Assembly (NCBI GenBank): GCA_938073905.1
Contig: CALJEN010000006.1
Coordinates: forward strand, 1-64,000
Length of the DNA stretch: 64,000 nucleotides
Source: an uncultured Sulfolobales archaeon
GTDB taxonomy: Archaea > Thermoproteota > Thermoprotei_A > Sulfolobales > NBVN01
Reading direction: 5' to 3'
Numbering within the stretch: position 1 is the stretch's first letter; every line of letters begins with the position of its first letter. The notes under the pieces are model-generated. The model ran no database searches, had not been told where the DNA came from, and worked only from the letters and a program-made list of their open reading frames with translations. Of the stretch, positions 49,604-58,726 are shown in pieces. Both the position numbers and the translations under genes were made by a program.

Positions 49604-50824
49604 TTGTCCGAGGGAGAGAGGGAGAGGCTGCTGAAGCTCTGGAAAGTCGAGGCCGCCTCGTACAACTTCTCGGTGAGCATCTCCTCGACCATGGTGCAGG
49701 CCTACGCCATCAGGGTGCTGAGGTTCGACGTCGAGCTCCTCGGGACCATGGTCCTCGTGCAGCTCGGCACTCTCGGCGCCGGGTACCTCCTCGGGTCCCT
49801 GATAGTCCCCCTCTTCAGGGTCAGGAGGATGGCTCTCTGGAAGGTCTTCGGGACTCTGAACAGGTGCCTCTGGGCCCTGCTCGGCTTCTCGCACAAGCTG
49901 CCCGAGGAGCATAGGGTCTGGGCATTCCTAGCGATGCTGGCGACCTCCCAGCTCTCCGCCTCGATAGCGGGAGTGGCGGCCGGCGACGTGGGAGCGGACC
50001 TGGTGGGCAGGGGGAGAGCCCTGAAGTTCTTCAGCTCCCTGAACTCCTGGAACCTGGTCGCCAACAGCCTGGGACTGGCCCTTGCGACGGCCGTCTTCAC
50101 CCTCCTGCCCAGCGGAGAGGAGAGGTACGTGGTCGCATACTCGGTGGCCCTCGCGTCCTCGGTCGTCTCGTCGGCGCTCCTAGCGATGCTGAAGGACGTC
50201 GAGCTCCCCAGTTCGGGCAGGTCTCCGAGGGACATCCTGAACGACATGGCCGAGGTGGTGAGGAGCAGGGACTCCTCTCTCTACCTGAGGACGGTCGCGC
50301 TGTTCACCTTCGCGGTCAACCTGCCCGGCGCTCTGTGGGGCTACTACCTTCTCAACGTCCTCGGTGGGGACGAGTCCTGGTTCCCGCCGAGGGCCATAGC
50401 CGCCAACCTCTGCCAGTCCCTGGGCTTCAGACTGTGGGGCAAGGTGTCCGGCAAGGTGGGGCTCAGGAAGACCCTGTACCTGGGCATAGCGCTGACGACC
50501 CCGATACCGGCCGTCTTCACCCTCCTGCCCAGCCTGCCCGGCCAGGTGCTGCTGGAGGCGTACTCGGGGTTCGCGTGGGCCGCCTACCACCTGGCCACCA
50601 ACATCTATACCCTCTACCTGCCCAGGAAGGCCTCGAGGGCCACCTTCATAGCCGCGGTGAACCTGGCAACCAACACGCTGGCCTCGGTAGCGTCCAGGCT
50701 GGGAGCATCGGTAGCGGCAACGAGCCTGCTGGCCATGAGCGCCGTGTTCTACGCCTCGACGCTCGGGAGGGTCGCAGCGGCTCTCTACGCGAGGAGGACG
50801 GCTCCGGAGCTGGCCACCAGGTAG
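49604..50824 (+). CDS. MFS-type transporter
   Basis: 406 residues from a TTG start. Twelve predicted helices with short loops and basic residues at the cytoplasmic ends (RVRRMALWKVFG; KVGLRKTLYLG, similar to the MFS loop 2-3 and 8-9 motif). Substrate unknown. It follows the MscS gene by 19 bp and may be co-transcribed with the TrkA/MscS pair. Confidence 0.85.
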   Translation: MSEGERERLLKLWKVEAASYNFSVSISSTMVQAYAIRVLRFDVELLGTMVLVQLGTLGAGYLLGSLIVPLFRVRRMALWKVFGTLNRCLWALLGFSHKLPEEHRVWAFLAMLATSQLSASIAGVAAGDVGADLVGRGRALKFFSSLNSWNLVANSLGLALATAVFTLLPSGEERYVVAYSVALASSVVSSALLAMLKDVELPSSGRSPRDILNDMAEVVRSRDSSLYLRTVALFTFAVNLPGALWGYYLLNVLGGDESWFPPRAIAANLCQSLGFRLWGKVSGKVGLRKTLYLGIALTTPIPAVFTLLPSLPGQVLLEAYSGFAWAAYHLATNIYTLYLPRKASRATFIAAVNLATNTLASVASRLGASVAATSLLAMSAVFYASTLGRVAAALYARRTAPELATR

Positions 50825-50997
50825 CCCCGCTCCCCGGCGAGCGCCCCCGGTGGGCGGGAACCGCGCCCGAAACCCCTTCAGCCGAGTTTCCGGGCAGCTG
50901 GCCGCCGGTGCGACCGAGGGAGCCACAGCGGGGAGAGCGCCGCCGGGGCTCGCCGCTTAAATACCGCACCGACCAGCTCAAGCGGGCAGGATCCCCC

Positions 50998-51549
50998 GTG
51001 ACCAGGAAGTCGGAGGCCTTCGCCTTCGTCGACTTCTGGTCCATATGCTCAGGATGCGGTATCAACTGCTGCCGCCGCTTCTACGCGGTGCTCCTCCCGG
51101 AAGAGGAGGGGGAGTTCGGGGAGGCCAGCTTCGAGGTCGAGACGGGGCTCGGCTGCGTGAAGGCCATAGGCTCCAGGAGCGGTGCACCCTGTCCCTACCT
51201 GGACGAAGCGGGTCGCTGCACCATATACCCGAGGAGGCCCCTCGACTGCAGGCTGTGGCCAGTGATGATGTACTACGACTTCGAGACCGGGGACAGGGTG
51301 GTGTACCTAGACCTCGACTGCCCGGCCGCTTCCTCCGGGAGGATTCCGAGGAAGCTCGTGGACGAGATAATCGGGAGGCTGGAGATGGTGGACATTGATG
51401 AAGAGTGGCTGAAGAGGTACACTCTCGCTCCCTGGCCCAACAACCTCGTCGAGGTAGCCAGGCTGCGCCCGACTGGGCGCACCCCGTCGGGGGTGGCGGT
51501 CGAGAGCCGAGACCGCGGCAGGGTCCAGGTTCCAGCGAGTGGGCCGTGA
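50998..51549 (+). CDS. YkgJ-type CxxCxxCC-family protein
   Basis: 183 residues from GTG 50998; TATA-like GCTTAAATA at about 50955-50963. The cysteine pattern SICSGCGINCCRRF at the N-terminus and PCPYLDEAGRCTIYPRRPLDCRLWP in the middle define the PF03692-type family, thought to bind zinc or an Fe-S cluster. A further cysteine DLDCPA may also take part. The last 30 residues are variable. Cytoplasmic. Confidence 0.85.
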   Translation: MTRKSEAFAFVDFWSICSGCGINCCRRFYAVLLPEEEGEFGEASFEVETGLGCVKAIGSRSGAPCPYLDEAGRCTIYPRRPLDCRLWPVMMYYDFETGDRVVYLDLDCPAASSGRIPRKLVDEIIGRLEMVDIDEEWLKRYTLAPWPNNLVEVARLRPTGRTPSGVAVESRDRGRVQVPASGP

Positions 51550-51569
51550 AGAGCTGAAGTGCTCCAGCC

Positions 51570-51574
51570 TTTTT
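51570..51574 (+). terminator. T-run after the CxxCxxCC-protein gene
   Basis: Five thymidines followed by CCCC, 21 bp downstream of the stop codon at 51549; typical archaeal T-run. Confidence 0.45.
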
Positions 51575-51728
51575 CCCCTACTCGCTCCTCCGGCAGTGGG
51601 CACCGGGGGCTCTCGGGTGCAAAGCCCCTCTCGAGTGCTGCGGGAAACAATGTCCGGGGACTCCCGAGAGCTCTCCGAGGTTCGGGGAAAAACCGGTCTA
51701 CGACCGCCGGTCCGGCCCTATCCGCCGC

Positions 51729-53102
51729 CTACAGCGGCAGCGCCGTGAGCAGCGCCACCAGGGTGGGAGCGGCGACCAGGGCCATGAAGAGGACTCCCAG
51801 CGAGACGCCGAGCCTCCAGAGGGCTCCGGAGACCAGGCTGACGACGAGCGTCCCGAAGATCCCGGCCACCTTGGCGTCGTAGTAGGACAGCATTATCACT
51901 ATAGCTATGAAGAGTCCGTAGAGGGCCTCCGCGGGGACTCTCCTGAAGACCGCGACCGTCAGCCTCCTGGAGTACCTGACCAGTATCGGGTACGCCACGA
52001 GGAAGGCTATGGCGGTGGCCGCCAGCAGCGCCACCGCTATCGTCGGGTAGTCGTACCTGGACACTATGTAGTCCCTCGGCGTCGCCCCGAGCGACTCCAG
52101 CTTGTGGAAGAACGGTGCGGCGGGTCCCGCGGCCATGGGTCCCGTCGGAACCCCTATGACGAGGAGCGGGATGAGGATCCCGCCGATGTAGGTCGCGTTC
52201 TTGATCGCGTCCCTGACCGTGTAGGCCAGGACGGCCCCCCTGACCCTGTCCCTGACGCTCCCCCTGATCAGGTCGCCAATCAGGATCGTCAGGCCCACGG
52301 GAGACATGACCGCCGCCAGGACGGAGGTCGCGGCCGACCAGAGGGCGCTGTGGGCCAGCTCCTCCCTGTCGAGGATCCTCAGCGGGTTGAGGCTTATCCT
52401 CCCGACCCTCAGGAGCCTCACCTCCTTCGCTCCCCTGCGGGCGTAGGCCTGCCTCAGGTCTCTGTGGAGCATCGAGAGGAGCTCGAACAGCATGGGCCCT
52501 ATGGTTATCCCCAGGAAGAGGCTTATGAAGACGGGCCTGCCGTAGACCCCCCTGAGACCCTGAACCAGGAGAGCGAACGAGGGTATAGTCGCGAGTGCCG
52601 CGACCCTGCTCCGGGACATGAGGGCCAGCACCAGGAGACCGGCGAGGATCAGCCAGAACCACCTGGCCACCTTAACTCCCAAGACCTCGTCCGCAGTCCT
52701 CAGCCACTCGCCGGCGGGCATCAGGTAGTACGAGAGAGACAGGCAGACCGCCAGGGCCACGAACTGCCCCACCACGCTGGACGCTATCCCCTTCCTCAGG
52801 ATCGTGTCCGCGAGGCCGTGCTCCTTGGCCGTCAGGGCGTCCGGGACCTGCGGAACGGCCATGACGCCCCCCGGTATGCCCGCGAGGGCCACCGGGATGC
52901 TGTCGGCCATCTTGAAGGCCGCTATGCTGGCCGTGAACCAGACCAGGACGAGGAGCGGGTCGACTCCGGCCAGCAGGAGCGTGAGTGCCACCGGAGCCAT
53001 GGTGGCGGTCTCGTCGGTCCCCGGCAGTATGCCTATGAATATGTAGAGGATCGTCGAGAGGGCGGACAGGGCTACGACCAGGAGGACGGTCAGAGGGTCC
53101 AA
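51729..53102 (-). CDS. TctA-family tripartite transporter membrane protein
   Basis: 457 residues with about 11 helices. The TctA signature appears as an N-terminal GILPGTDETATMAPVALTLLL with a nearby ADSIPVALAGIPGGVMAVPQ and a symmetric C-terminal VIGVPTGPMAAGPAAPFF. TctA is the large membrane subunit of tricarboxylate-type TTT transporters, which normally need TctB and a secreted TctC receptor. Here the only partner seen is a small two-helix protein 4 bp upstream. Substrate unknown. Confidence 0.85.
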   Translation of the reverse strand: MDPLTVLLVVALSALSTILYIFIGILPGTDETATMAPVALTLLLAGVDPLLVLVWFTASIAAFKMADSIPVALAGIPGGVMAVPQVPDALTAKEHGLADTILRKGIASSVVGQFVALAVCLSLSYYLMPAGEWLRTADEVLGVKVARWFWLILAGLLVLALMSRSRVAALATIPSFALLVQGLRGVYGRPVFISLFLGITIGPMLFELLSMLHRDLRQAYARRGAKEVRLLRVGRISLNPLRILDREELAHSALWSAATSVLAAVMSPVGLTILIGDLIRGSVRDRVRGAVLAYTVRDAIKNATYIGGILIPLLVIGVPTGPMAAGPAAPFFHKLESLGATPRDYIVSRYDYPTIAVALLAATAIAFLVAYPILVRYSRRLTVAVFRRVPAEALYGLFIAIVIMLSYYDAKVAGIFGTLVVSLVSGALWRLGVSLGVLFMALVAAPTLVALLTALPL

Positions 53103-53106
53103 CTCC

Positions 53107-53349
53107 CTACACCTCCACGACCACCCTCTTGACCTTGGTGACGAGCATCGAGACGGCGAACCCCAGAGCTGCTCCGGCGGCTCCGAGCGTTATCGAGATG
53201 CCGGTCACCTGGAGGTCCAGCGCTTCTGCGACCGCCGGGGCAGCGAAGTAGAACAGCATCGCGAAGGCCGTGCATATCAGTGTGGAGACCCCGAGCTCCC
53301 TGAGGGACACGTACTCACCGTAGAGCTCGTAGTGAACGTCTTCGTCCAA
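53107..53349 (-). CDS. Small membrane protein, possible TctB-like partner
   Basis: 80 residues from a TTG start with CTTTTAACC (about 53380-53388) as TATA-like box. Two helices (about 20-40 and 50-70) with a charged N-terminus. TctB proteins are small membrane subunits but longer and with four helices; this may be a minimal equivalent. Its stop is 4 bp before the tctA-like start, so the genes are surely one transcript. Confidence 0.72.
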   Translation of the reverse strand: MDEDVHYELYGEYVSLRELGVSTLICTAFAMLFYFAAPAVAEALDLQVTGISITLGAAGAALGFAVSMLVTKVKRVVVEV

Positions 53350-53721
53350 CTTCTCACAGCGCTGGGTTTAATCTGAGGGTTAAAAGTTTTAGTCAAGCTG
53401 CATAAACCCCCTCCAACGAGTAGACTAGACCACCTCGCGCCGCGTTCCGGCCTCCGGGGATTCGCGAGAGCCCGCCCTCCGACTCGACAGGAGCTTCTCT
53501 AAGAGAAATCCTGGGGAGCGTCGGAAGCGGGAGGCTATCGCCTTCGGTCGGTACGGAGATCCGCGGGGCGTTCGGTTTCGTCCTCATCGCATCTCAGAGG
53601 CCTGGGTGCCGAAACGCGAGAGGCTGCGTGAGACCTATGGGACTTTTCTCGATGGGCTTCGCGCGAAACTGTCGCTCGACACAACGAGCCGATATAAATC
53701 GGTCGGCTCCACCAATCTGCG
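53350..53721. other. Divergent intergenic region between the TctA operon and the subtilase
   Basis: Contains the promoters of both flanking units: CTTTTAACC (minus strand, about 53380-53388) and GATATAAAT (plus strand, about 53692-53700), the latter embedded in CCGAT-ATAA-ATCGG, with 5-bp arms. A short TTCTC/GAGAA hairpin is near 53493-53505. No convincing frame in the middle 250 bp. Confidence 0.5.
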
Positions 53722-56130
53722 GTGAGTAACGTGAGAGCGAGTCTGCTCGCGTCCCTGCTAGTCCTCTCGCTGCTCTCGGTCCAGCTGACCGCGGCGCTAG
53801 CGGCGACTGCGGTCCAGCACGGTGAGTACCTGGCAGTCCTGGAGGGAGACCCGTCGCTCCTCGGCGGGATGCTCGAGCGCGGATGCGCGGTCCTGAGGGT
53901 CTTCGAGTCCTTCGGCATAGTGCTCCTCAGGTGCCCGAGGACGGTCGAGGGCCTCGGTCTGAGGGGGGTCGTGCCGAACCTGGAGGTGACGAGGGCAGAC
54001 GTAGACCTGGAGGTCGTCGGAGGCGTGGACGCTCTGGGCGGCTACGAGGGCGGCTACACGCTGTACTGGTCTTGGGCCGTGAGCAGGGTCGGGGCGGACA
54101 TGGTCTGGGGCTACCTGGGGACGACCGGCGAGGGGGTGGTCGCGGCCGTCCTGGACACCGGGATCGACCCCGAACACCCCCTCCTCGCCGAGAAGCTCGT
54201 GACCGTCGACCCGAACGACCCCTACTACCCGGGAGGCTGGATAGAGTTCGACGGGTACGGGAGGCCCGTCTGCGTGAGGCCGCGAGATCTCGACGGTCAC
54301 GGGACCTGGGTCAGCAGCATCCTGGCCGGTGGCGACACCTCCAGGTACATCTTCGGGGTCGCGCCGAGCGCCAAGCTGATGGTAGCAGCGGTGCTGCCTG
54401 GAGGCCGCGGCACGTTCGCCCAGGTGCTGGCCGGCCTCGAGTGGGCCCTCGAGCCCTACGACTGCCGCGGGAGGAAGCTCCCGAACGCGCCGAGACCCAC
54501 GGTGATCTCGATGAGCCTGGGAGCGCTCAACTACTACGGTGACGTGTTCCTGCCGGCCATCAGGAGGCTCCTCGAGGCCGGGATAGTGGTCGTAGCGGCC
54601 GCGGGTAACGGGGGTCCCTACACCAGTGCCAACCCCGGGAACATATGGGGTGTGATAGGGGTCGGGGCCACGGACTTCAACGACGACGTGGCCTACTTCA
54701 GCAGCTACGAGGAGGTCCTCTGGCCGGAGCCGCCCGCGGACTGGCCGTTCAAGGGCCGCTACCCGGAGAGCTACAGGAAGCCGGACATCGCGGCACCGGG
54801 AGTGCGGGTCGCCGGTGCGTACCCCGGAGGCTACCTGGCCGTCGGCGACGGCACGAGCGCGGCCACCCCCCTGGTCGCCGGCGTCGCCGCTCTCCTCGCC
54901 GGCTACCTGAGGCAGAGGGGCTACTCGGGCGTCAGGCTCGTCGAGGAGGTCTACGACATCCTGACCTCGACGGCCGCTCCCGTAGACCATCCCGGGGCAG
55001 GACATGGAAGAGTTAGGGCGTACCTGGCGGTGTCCAGAGCCGCGGAGGCCCCGGTGGAGCACGTGTACGTCTCCACGTCGCCCGAGTACGCTTGGCCGCG
55101 CGGGACGGTCAGGGTGATGGCCGGCGTAACCCCCGGGAGGCCGGTCGACGTCTACGTATCGGGGATAAGGGTCTACTCGGGGAGCTACCCGACCGGCGGG
55201 GTCACGGTCACGGTCCCCGAGACGCACGTAGAGGGGAATACGGTCACCGTGGTCACGGCGGACGGCAGGGTCTACGGTGAGACCCTGCTGTACGTGGTGC
55301 CGGCGATGTTCGTGGAGGCCAACATGACCTCGGGCCGGCTCTACGATCTGGTGATCGCGGGGCTGGAGCCGGTCGCCAGGGTCACGATCTACGGAACGAC
55401 GGGAGGAGTCTACCTGGTGACTACGGCCAACCTGAGGGGGTTCCTCAGGATCAAGGTGCTCGCACCCCACGTGAGCGAGCCGGCGTACCTCACGCTGGTC
55501 GCATCGTCCGCATGGGCCTACCTGACGCAGTCCATCTACGTGAGCCCGCCCGGAGTCTACGCGGTCGTCGGAAGGCTCGAGGAGTCCCTCGGAGTCGAGC
55601 GCGAGAGGATAGACGGGCTGAGCCGAGCCGTGGAGGAGCTCAGGCCTGAGCTCCTGAACCTCGTTGAGGAGTTCGGGAGGCTGAGGGAGTCCCTCGCTGC
55701 CGAGATCGGGGAGCTGGGCAGTGCCCTCGGCAAGCTCAAGGCCGAGGTGGGAGCTCTATCCGCAGACGTGAGCGACGCCCTCTCCTCGATCGCGGACCTG
55801 AGGCGGTACGCGGCAGACCTCGGCACCAGACTCTCGACTGTGGAGGAGGGGGCCTCGAGGCTCAGGGCAGAGCTCGACGAGGCCGGGTCGAGGCTGAGGA
55901 GCGTGGAGGGGGACTTGGCAGACCTCAGGGCGTCCTACGGCCGGGTCTCTGCGGGACTGGAGAAGCTCTCCACCAGCGTCCGCGAGGAGCTCGACAGGGT
56001 CTCGAGAGACCTAGACCAGCTCTCGGCCGCGCTCGGTACACTGCAAGCCCTCTCCGCCGCGGCACTGGCACTGGCCCTGGTCTCCCTGGCCCTCCTCGCC
56101 GTGCTCTCGAGGGCTCTGCGCAAGCGTTAA
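53722..56130 (+). CDS. Secreted subtilase (S8) with stalk and membrane anchor
   Basis: 802 residues from a GTG start with a near-leaderless promoter. Order: signal peptide (about 5-28), prodomain-like region, catalytic domain with Asp in VLDTGIDPEHP (about 147), His in DGHGTWVSSILAG (about 194), oxyanion Asn in AAAGNGGP and Ser in GDGTSAATPLVAG (about 378), then two beta domains (about 435-610), a long heptad-rich coiled coil (about 620-770; repeated SLxxExxxL and RLRSVEGDLADL-type repeats) and a final membrane helix with basic end. The layout recalls STABLE-type stalk proteases of Staphylothermus, which attach to surface tetrabrachion. It degrades peptides at the cell surface. Confidence 0.94.
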   Translation: MSNVRASLLASLLVLSLLSVQLTAALAATAVQHGEYLAVLEGDPSLLGGMLERGCAVLRVFESFGIVLLRCPRTVEGLGLRGVVPNLEVTRADVDLEVVGGVDALGGYEGGYTLYWSWAVSRVGADMVWGYLGTTGEGVVAAVLDTGIDPEHPLLAEKLVTVDPNDPYYPGGWIEFDGYGRPVCVRPRDLDGHGTWVSSILAGGDTSRYIFGVAPSAKLMVAAVLPGGRGTFAQVLAGLEWALEPYDCRGRKLPNAPRPTVISMSLGALNYYGDVFLPAIRRLLEAGIVVVAAAGNGGPYTSANPGNIWGVIGVGATDFNDDVAYFSSYEEVLWPEPPADWPFKGRYPESYRKPDIAAPGVRVAGAYPGGYLAVGDGTSAATPLVAGVAALLAGYLRQRGYSGVRLVEEVYDILTSTAAPVDHPGAGHGRVRAYLAVSRAAEAPVEHVYVSTSPEYAWPRGTVRVMAGVTPGRPVDVYVSGIRVYSGSYPTGGVTVTVPETHVEGNTVTVVTADGRVYGETLLYVVPAMFVEANMTSGRLYDLVIAGLEPVARVTIYGTTGGVYLVTTANLRGFLRIKVLAPHVSEPAYLTLVASSAWAYLTQSIYVSPPGVYAVVGRLEESLGVERERIDGLSRAVEELRPELLNLVEEFGRLRESLAAEIGELGSALGKLKAEVGALSADVSDALSSIADLRRYAADLGTRLSTVEEGASRLRAELDEAGSRLRSVEGDLADLRASYGRVSAGLEKLSTSVREELDRVSRDLDQLSAALGTLQALSAAALALALVSLALLAVLSRALRKR

Positions 56131-57302
56131 GCTACCCCCGAGAGTGTCCACGAGGCTTTTTTGCTCCGGTTGTCCGTCTCGAGAGCCGAGGAGCTCTCCG
56201 CACTCCTCCGCGACTCCTCCACCCTTTGCGGATGGGGCGGGAGCGAGTGTGGACCGGGACTCCGGGCTACTGCTTGATGGAGAGCCAGCACGCCACCCGG
56301 CGTCCCGGAGATAACGACCAGTAGAGGCTTGTGGGTCGGACCGGCGTAGGTAGCTCCGGTGCCCTTCGGTCCCACGACCACTATGAAGTCCTCGGTCTCG
56401 ACGGTCCTCTCCACCTTAGATAGGTACGTCCCGACGTTAGCCGGGGCCACGTCCCTGTAGTACTTCAGCTCCGTGAACTCGGCACCTCCCCACACGAACG
56501 GCATCAGGTAGTTGTCCGGGTCCAGGTAGTCGGGTATCCACCCTATCAGGGCCACGTCGTAGTTGAAGTGGTCTACCCTGTCCAGGTACTCGGGCCAGCT
56601 GTAGGTCTCGACGTGGACTCTGAAGCCGAGCTGCGTCCAGTAGTTCTGGAGCAGCGCGGCTATCTGGGCCCTCGCCGTGTTGCCGAGGTTATACATGACC
56701 GTTATCGCGTACTTCGAGGGGTCGAAGCCCCTCTCCTTCAGCCTGCCTATGATCTCCCTGGCCTTGGCCATGTCGAGTGTGTACTTCGTTATCCCGAACT
56801 CCGTGTAGCCGAACATCCCCTTCGGGACTATCGTGTAGAGCTCCGTGTAGAGACCGCCGAATATCTGCTCCAGGATGGTCCCGTAGGGGACTGCGTAGGC
56901 GAGGGCCTGCCTCACCTCGGGGATGTCGAACGGCTCCCTCATGGTGTTCAGCAGTATGTACTGTATGGTCAGCCTGGGCTTCTCCTTGTCTATCCTCAGG
57001 TAGAGGTAGTGCCCGTCGACCCTGGTGAGGTTTACGTCCTTCCACCTAGCCGGCGTGACGACGGCTATGTCGGCTACCCCGGCCTTGTAGAGGCTTATCC
57101 TGGTCAGCTCGTCATCGGCTATTATGTAGAGGACCTGGGTGTGTAGGCGCTTGACCGGCGCGGGTGTGGGCGTAGGGGTGGGCGTAGGAGTTGGCGCAGG
57201 TACGGTGGTCAAGTATATCGCGACCCCGACTACCACGGCCACTACGACGATTGCGACAATGATGGCGGCCGCGGTTCTCGATATGGCCTTGCGCAAGCTC
57301 AT
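56127..57302 (-). pseudogene. Decayed extracellular solute-binding protein (ABC peptide type)
   Basis: 391 codons from ATG 57302 with TATA-like AATATT at about 57340-57346. N-terminal helix and a TPTPTPTP linker (typical archaeal anchored receptor), then a segment of the family 5 solute-binding domain: IPEVRQALAYAVPYGTILEQIFGG, YTLDMAKAREIIGRLKERGFDPSKYAITVMYNLGN and DVALIGWIPDYLDPDNYLMPF. Full-length receptors are about 550-700 residues; the N-lobe between linker and about residue 60 is missing, and after about residue 300 the sequence loses family character and ends in a Ser/Arg-rich tail. No ABC permease genes are near. Best read as a deleted, frameshifted relic; expression of a short product cannot be excluded. 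Confidence 0.65.
56157..56162 (+). terminator. T-run after the subtilase gene
   Basis: Six thymidines after CGAGGC, 27 bp past the stop codon. Typical archaeal terminator for the plus-strand gene. Confidence 0.5.
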
Positions 57303-57486
57303 AGAGATACCCTCCAGAGGGGCAAGGCGGTGTGCGCCTAATATTTTTGTTGTGCGGCGAGTCGGCGCGCCAGTTCTGGAGAGCGTGCCTAACTGAGGAC
57401 TCCGGCCGCTCTCTCCGCGATGCCCGAGCTCCCGGGCTCCTCTGGACGGGTCTCCGGAGCAAAAACTCCGTGAACTGGGGGGATCC

Positions 57487-58716
57487 CTACAGCACGAACT
57501 TCTCTATTAAGGAATAGTACACGCGCGCTACCCTCCCTATCTCCTCCACCGGGATGTACTCGTCGGCTATGTGCGCTACCCCCAGGAGGCCCGGTCCGTA
57601 GGTCACTGTCGGTATCCCGACCTCGGTGTAGAAGCGCATGTCGAGCCCCCCTAGGCACACGGTCGTCCTGACCCCGGCTTCCAGCACCTCCTCGGCCACG
57701 GCCTTGATCGTCTTCACGAGCTCCGAGCTCGGGTCGGTCAGGGCCGGCGGTAGCTCGTTGGTTATCCTGGCGGACACCTTTACCCCCTTCTTCTCCAGCT
57801 CGCGTGCCACCCTCTCCACGAACTCGAGTATCTCCCTCTTGACCTCCTCCACCCTCTCCTCCGGGACGACCCTGCGGTCTACCGAGAACGCGCAGTATCC
57901 GGGGACGACGTTCACCTTGGCTCCTCCCCTGACCTCTCCGCCAATCATGGCCGTCGGTCTAGCCCCTCTGGGGTCGTCGTACTCGTAGGAGCTCCTCCTG
58001 GCCTCCAGGGACGCTGCGTACTCCCTCGCGAACCTCTGGGCCACCTCGACCATGGCCTCGAACGCGTTGACCCCGAGCCACGGGGTCGAGCCGTGGGCCT
58101 GCCTCCCGAAGACCTCGACGATGGCCCACACGGCGCCCTTGTGGCCTATCCACACGGTGCCGGAGCCGCTGGGCTCTCCGATGATGGCGTAGTCCGGCCT
58201 CACCCCGACCTCTCTCACCAGGTACCCGGAGCCCGTCAGGCCCCCTATCTCCTCGTCTGGTACCAGGGCCACCTCGATAGACCCCTTCGGGCGCCTCCCG
58301 GACTCCACCAGCGTCTTGGCGGCTACCAGGAACGCGGCTATGCCCCCCTTCATGTCTGAGGAGCCCCTCCCGTAGACCCTGCCGCTCTCGACCACCGGAC
58401 TGAAGGGGTCTTTAGTCCACCCGCTCCCGGCCGGGACCACGTCGTAGTGGCCGTTGAAGTGGAGGACGGGGCGCCCCTCTCCGTACCTAGCGAGAACGAT
58501 GTACCTGGGATATTGGGCGTACTCGGGGTAGTGCCTCTCGACGTAGCTCCTCGGCACCTCCACCACGTCGACCCCGAACCCCAGCTCCTCGAGGAGTTCC
58601 TTCGAGAGCTTGGCGAACTCTCCGTACCTCTCTCCCGGCGGGTTCACCGTGGGCACGGAGACCATGTCCTTGAGAACCTCGATACCCCACTCCACGTTCC
58701 TCTCGAGAGACCCCAT
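57487..58716 (-). CDS. M20-family metallopeptidase/deacylase (ArgE/DapE type)
   Basis: 409 residues. Two-zinc M20 motifs: HFNGHYDVVPAG (His/Asp about 92-96), GRGSSDMKGG (bridging Asp), PDEEIGG (catalytic Glu and ligand), IGEPSGSGTVWIGHKG and the late GPGLLGVAHIADEYIPVEEI (His). Members cleave acyl groups from amino acids (succinyl-DAP, acetyl-ornithine, acetyl-lysine) or act on dipeptides. It is the last gene of the DUF3311-SSS-M20 operon, so the symporter may import its substrate. Confidence 0.9.
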   Translation of the reverse strand: MGSLERNVEWGIEVLKDMVSVPTVNPPGERYGEFAKLSKELLEELGFGVDVVEVPRSYVERHYPEYAQYPRYIVLARYGEGRPVLHFNGHYDVVPAGSGWTKDPFSPVVESGRVYGRGSSDMKGGIAAFLVAAKTLVESGRRPKGSIEVALVPDEEIGGLTGSGYLVREVGVRPDYAIIGEPSGSGTVWIGHKGAVWAIVEVFGRQAHGSTPWLGVNAFEAMVEVAQRFAREYAASLEARRSSYEYDDPRGARPTAMIGGEVRGGAKVNVVPGYCAFSVDRRVVPEERVEEVKREILEFVERVARELEKKGVKVSARITNELPPALTDPSSELVKTIKAVAEEVLEAGVRTTVCLGGLDMRFYTEVGIPTVTYGPGLLGVAHIADEYIPVEEIGRVARVYYSLIEKFVL

Positions 58717-58726
58717 GCCGACACCC

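Noticed and set aside
53393-53587. 64-codon minus-strand frame before the subtilase
   Set aside because: No promoter, low-complexity composition and no domain; it lies in a divergent regulatory region.
57150-57205. Short tandem DNA repeat (GGCGTAGGGGTG-like units)
   Set aside because: It encodes the Pro-Thr linker of the solute-binding protein on the minus strand and is not a CRISPR or regulatory repeat.
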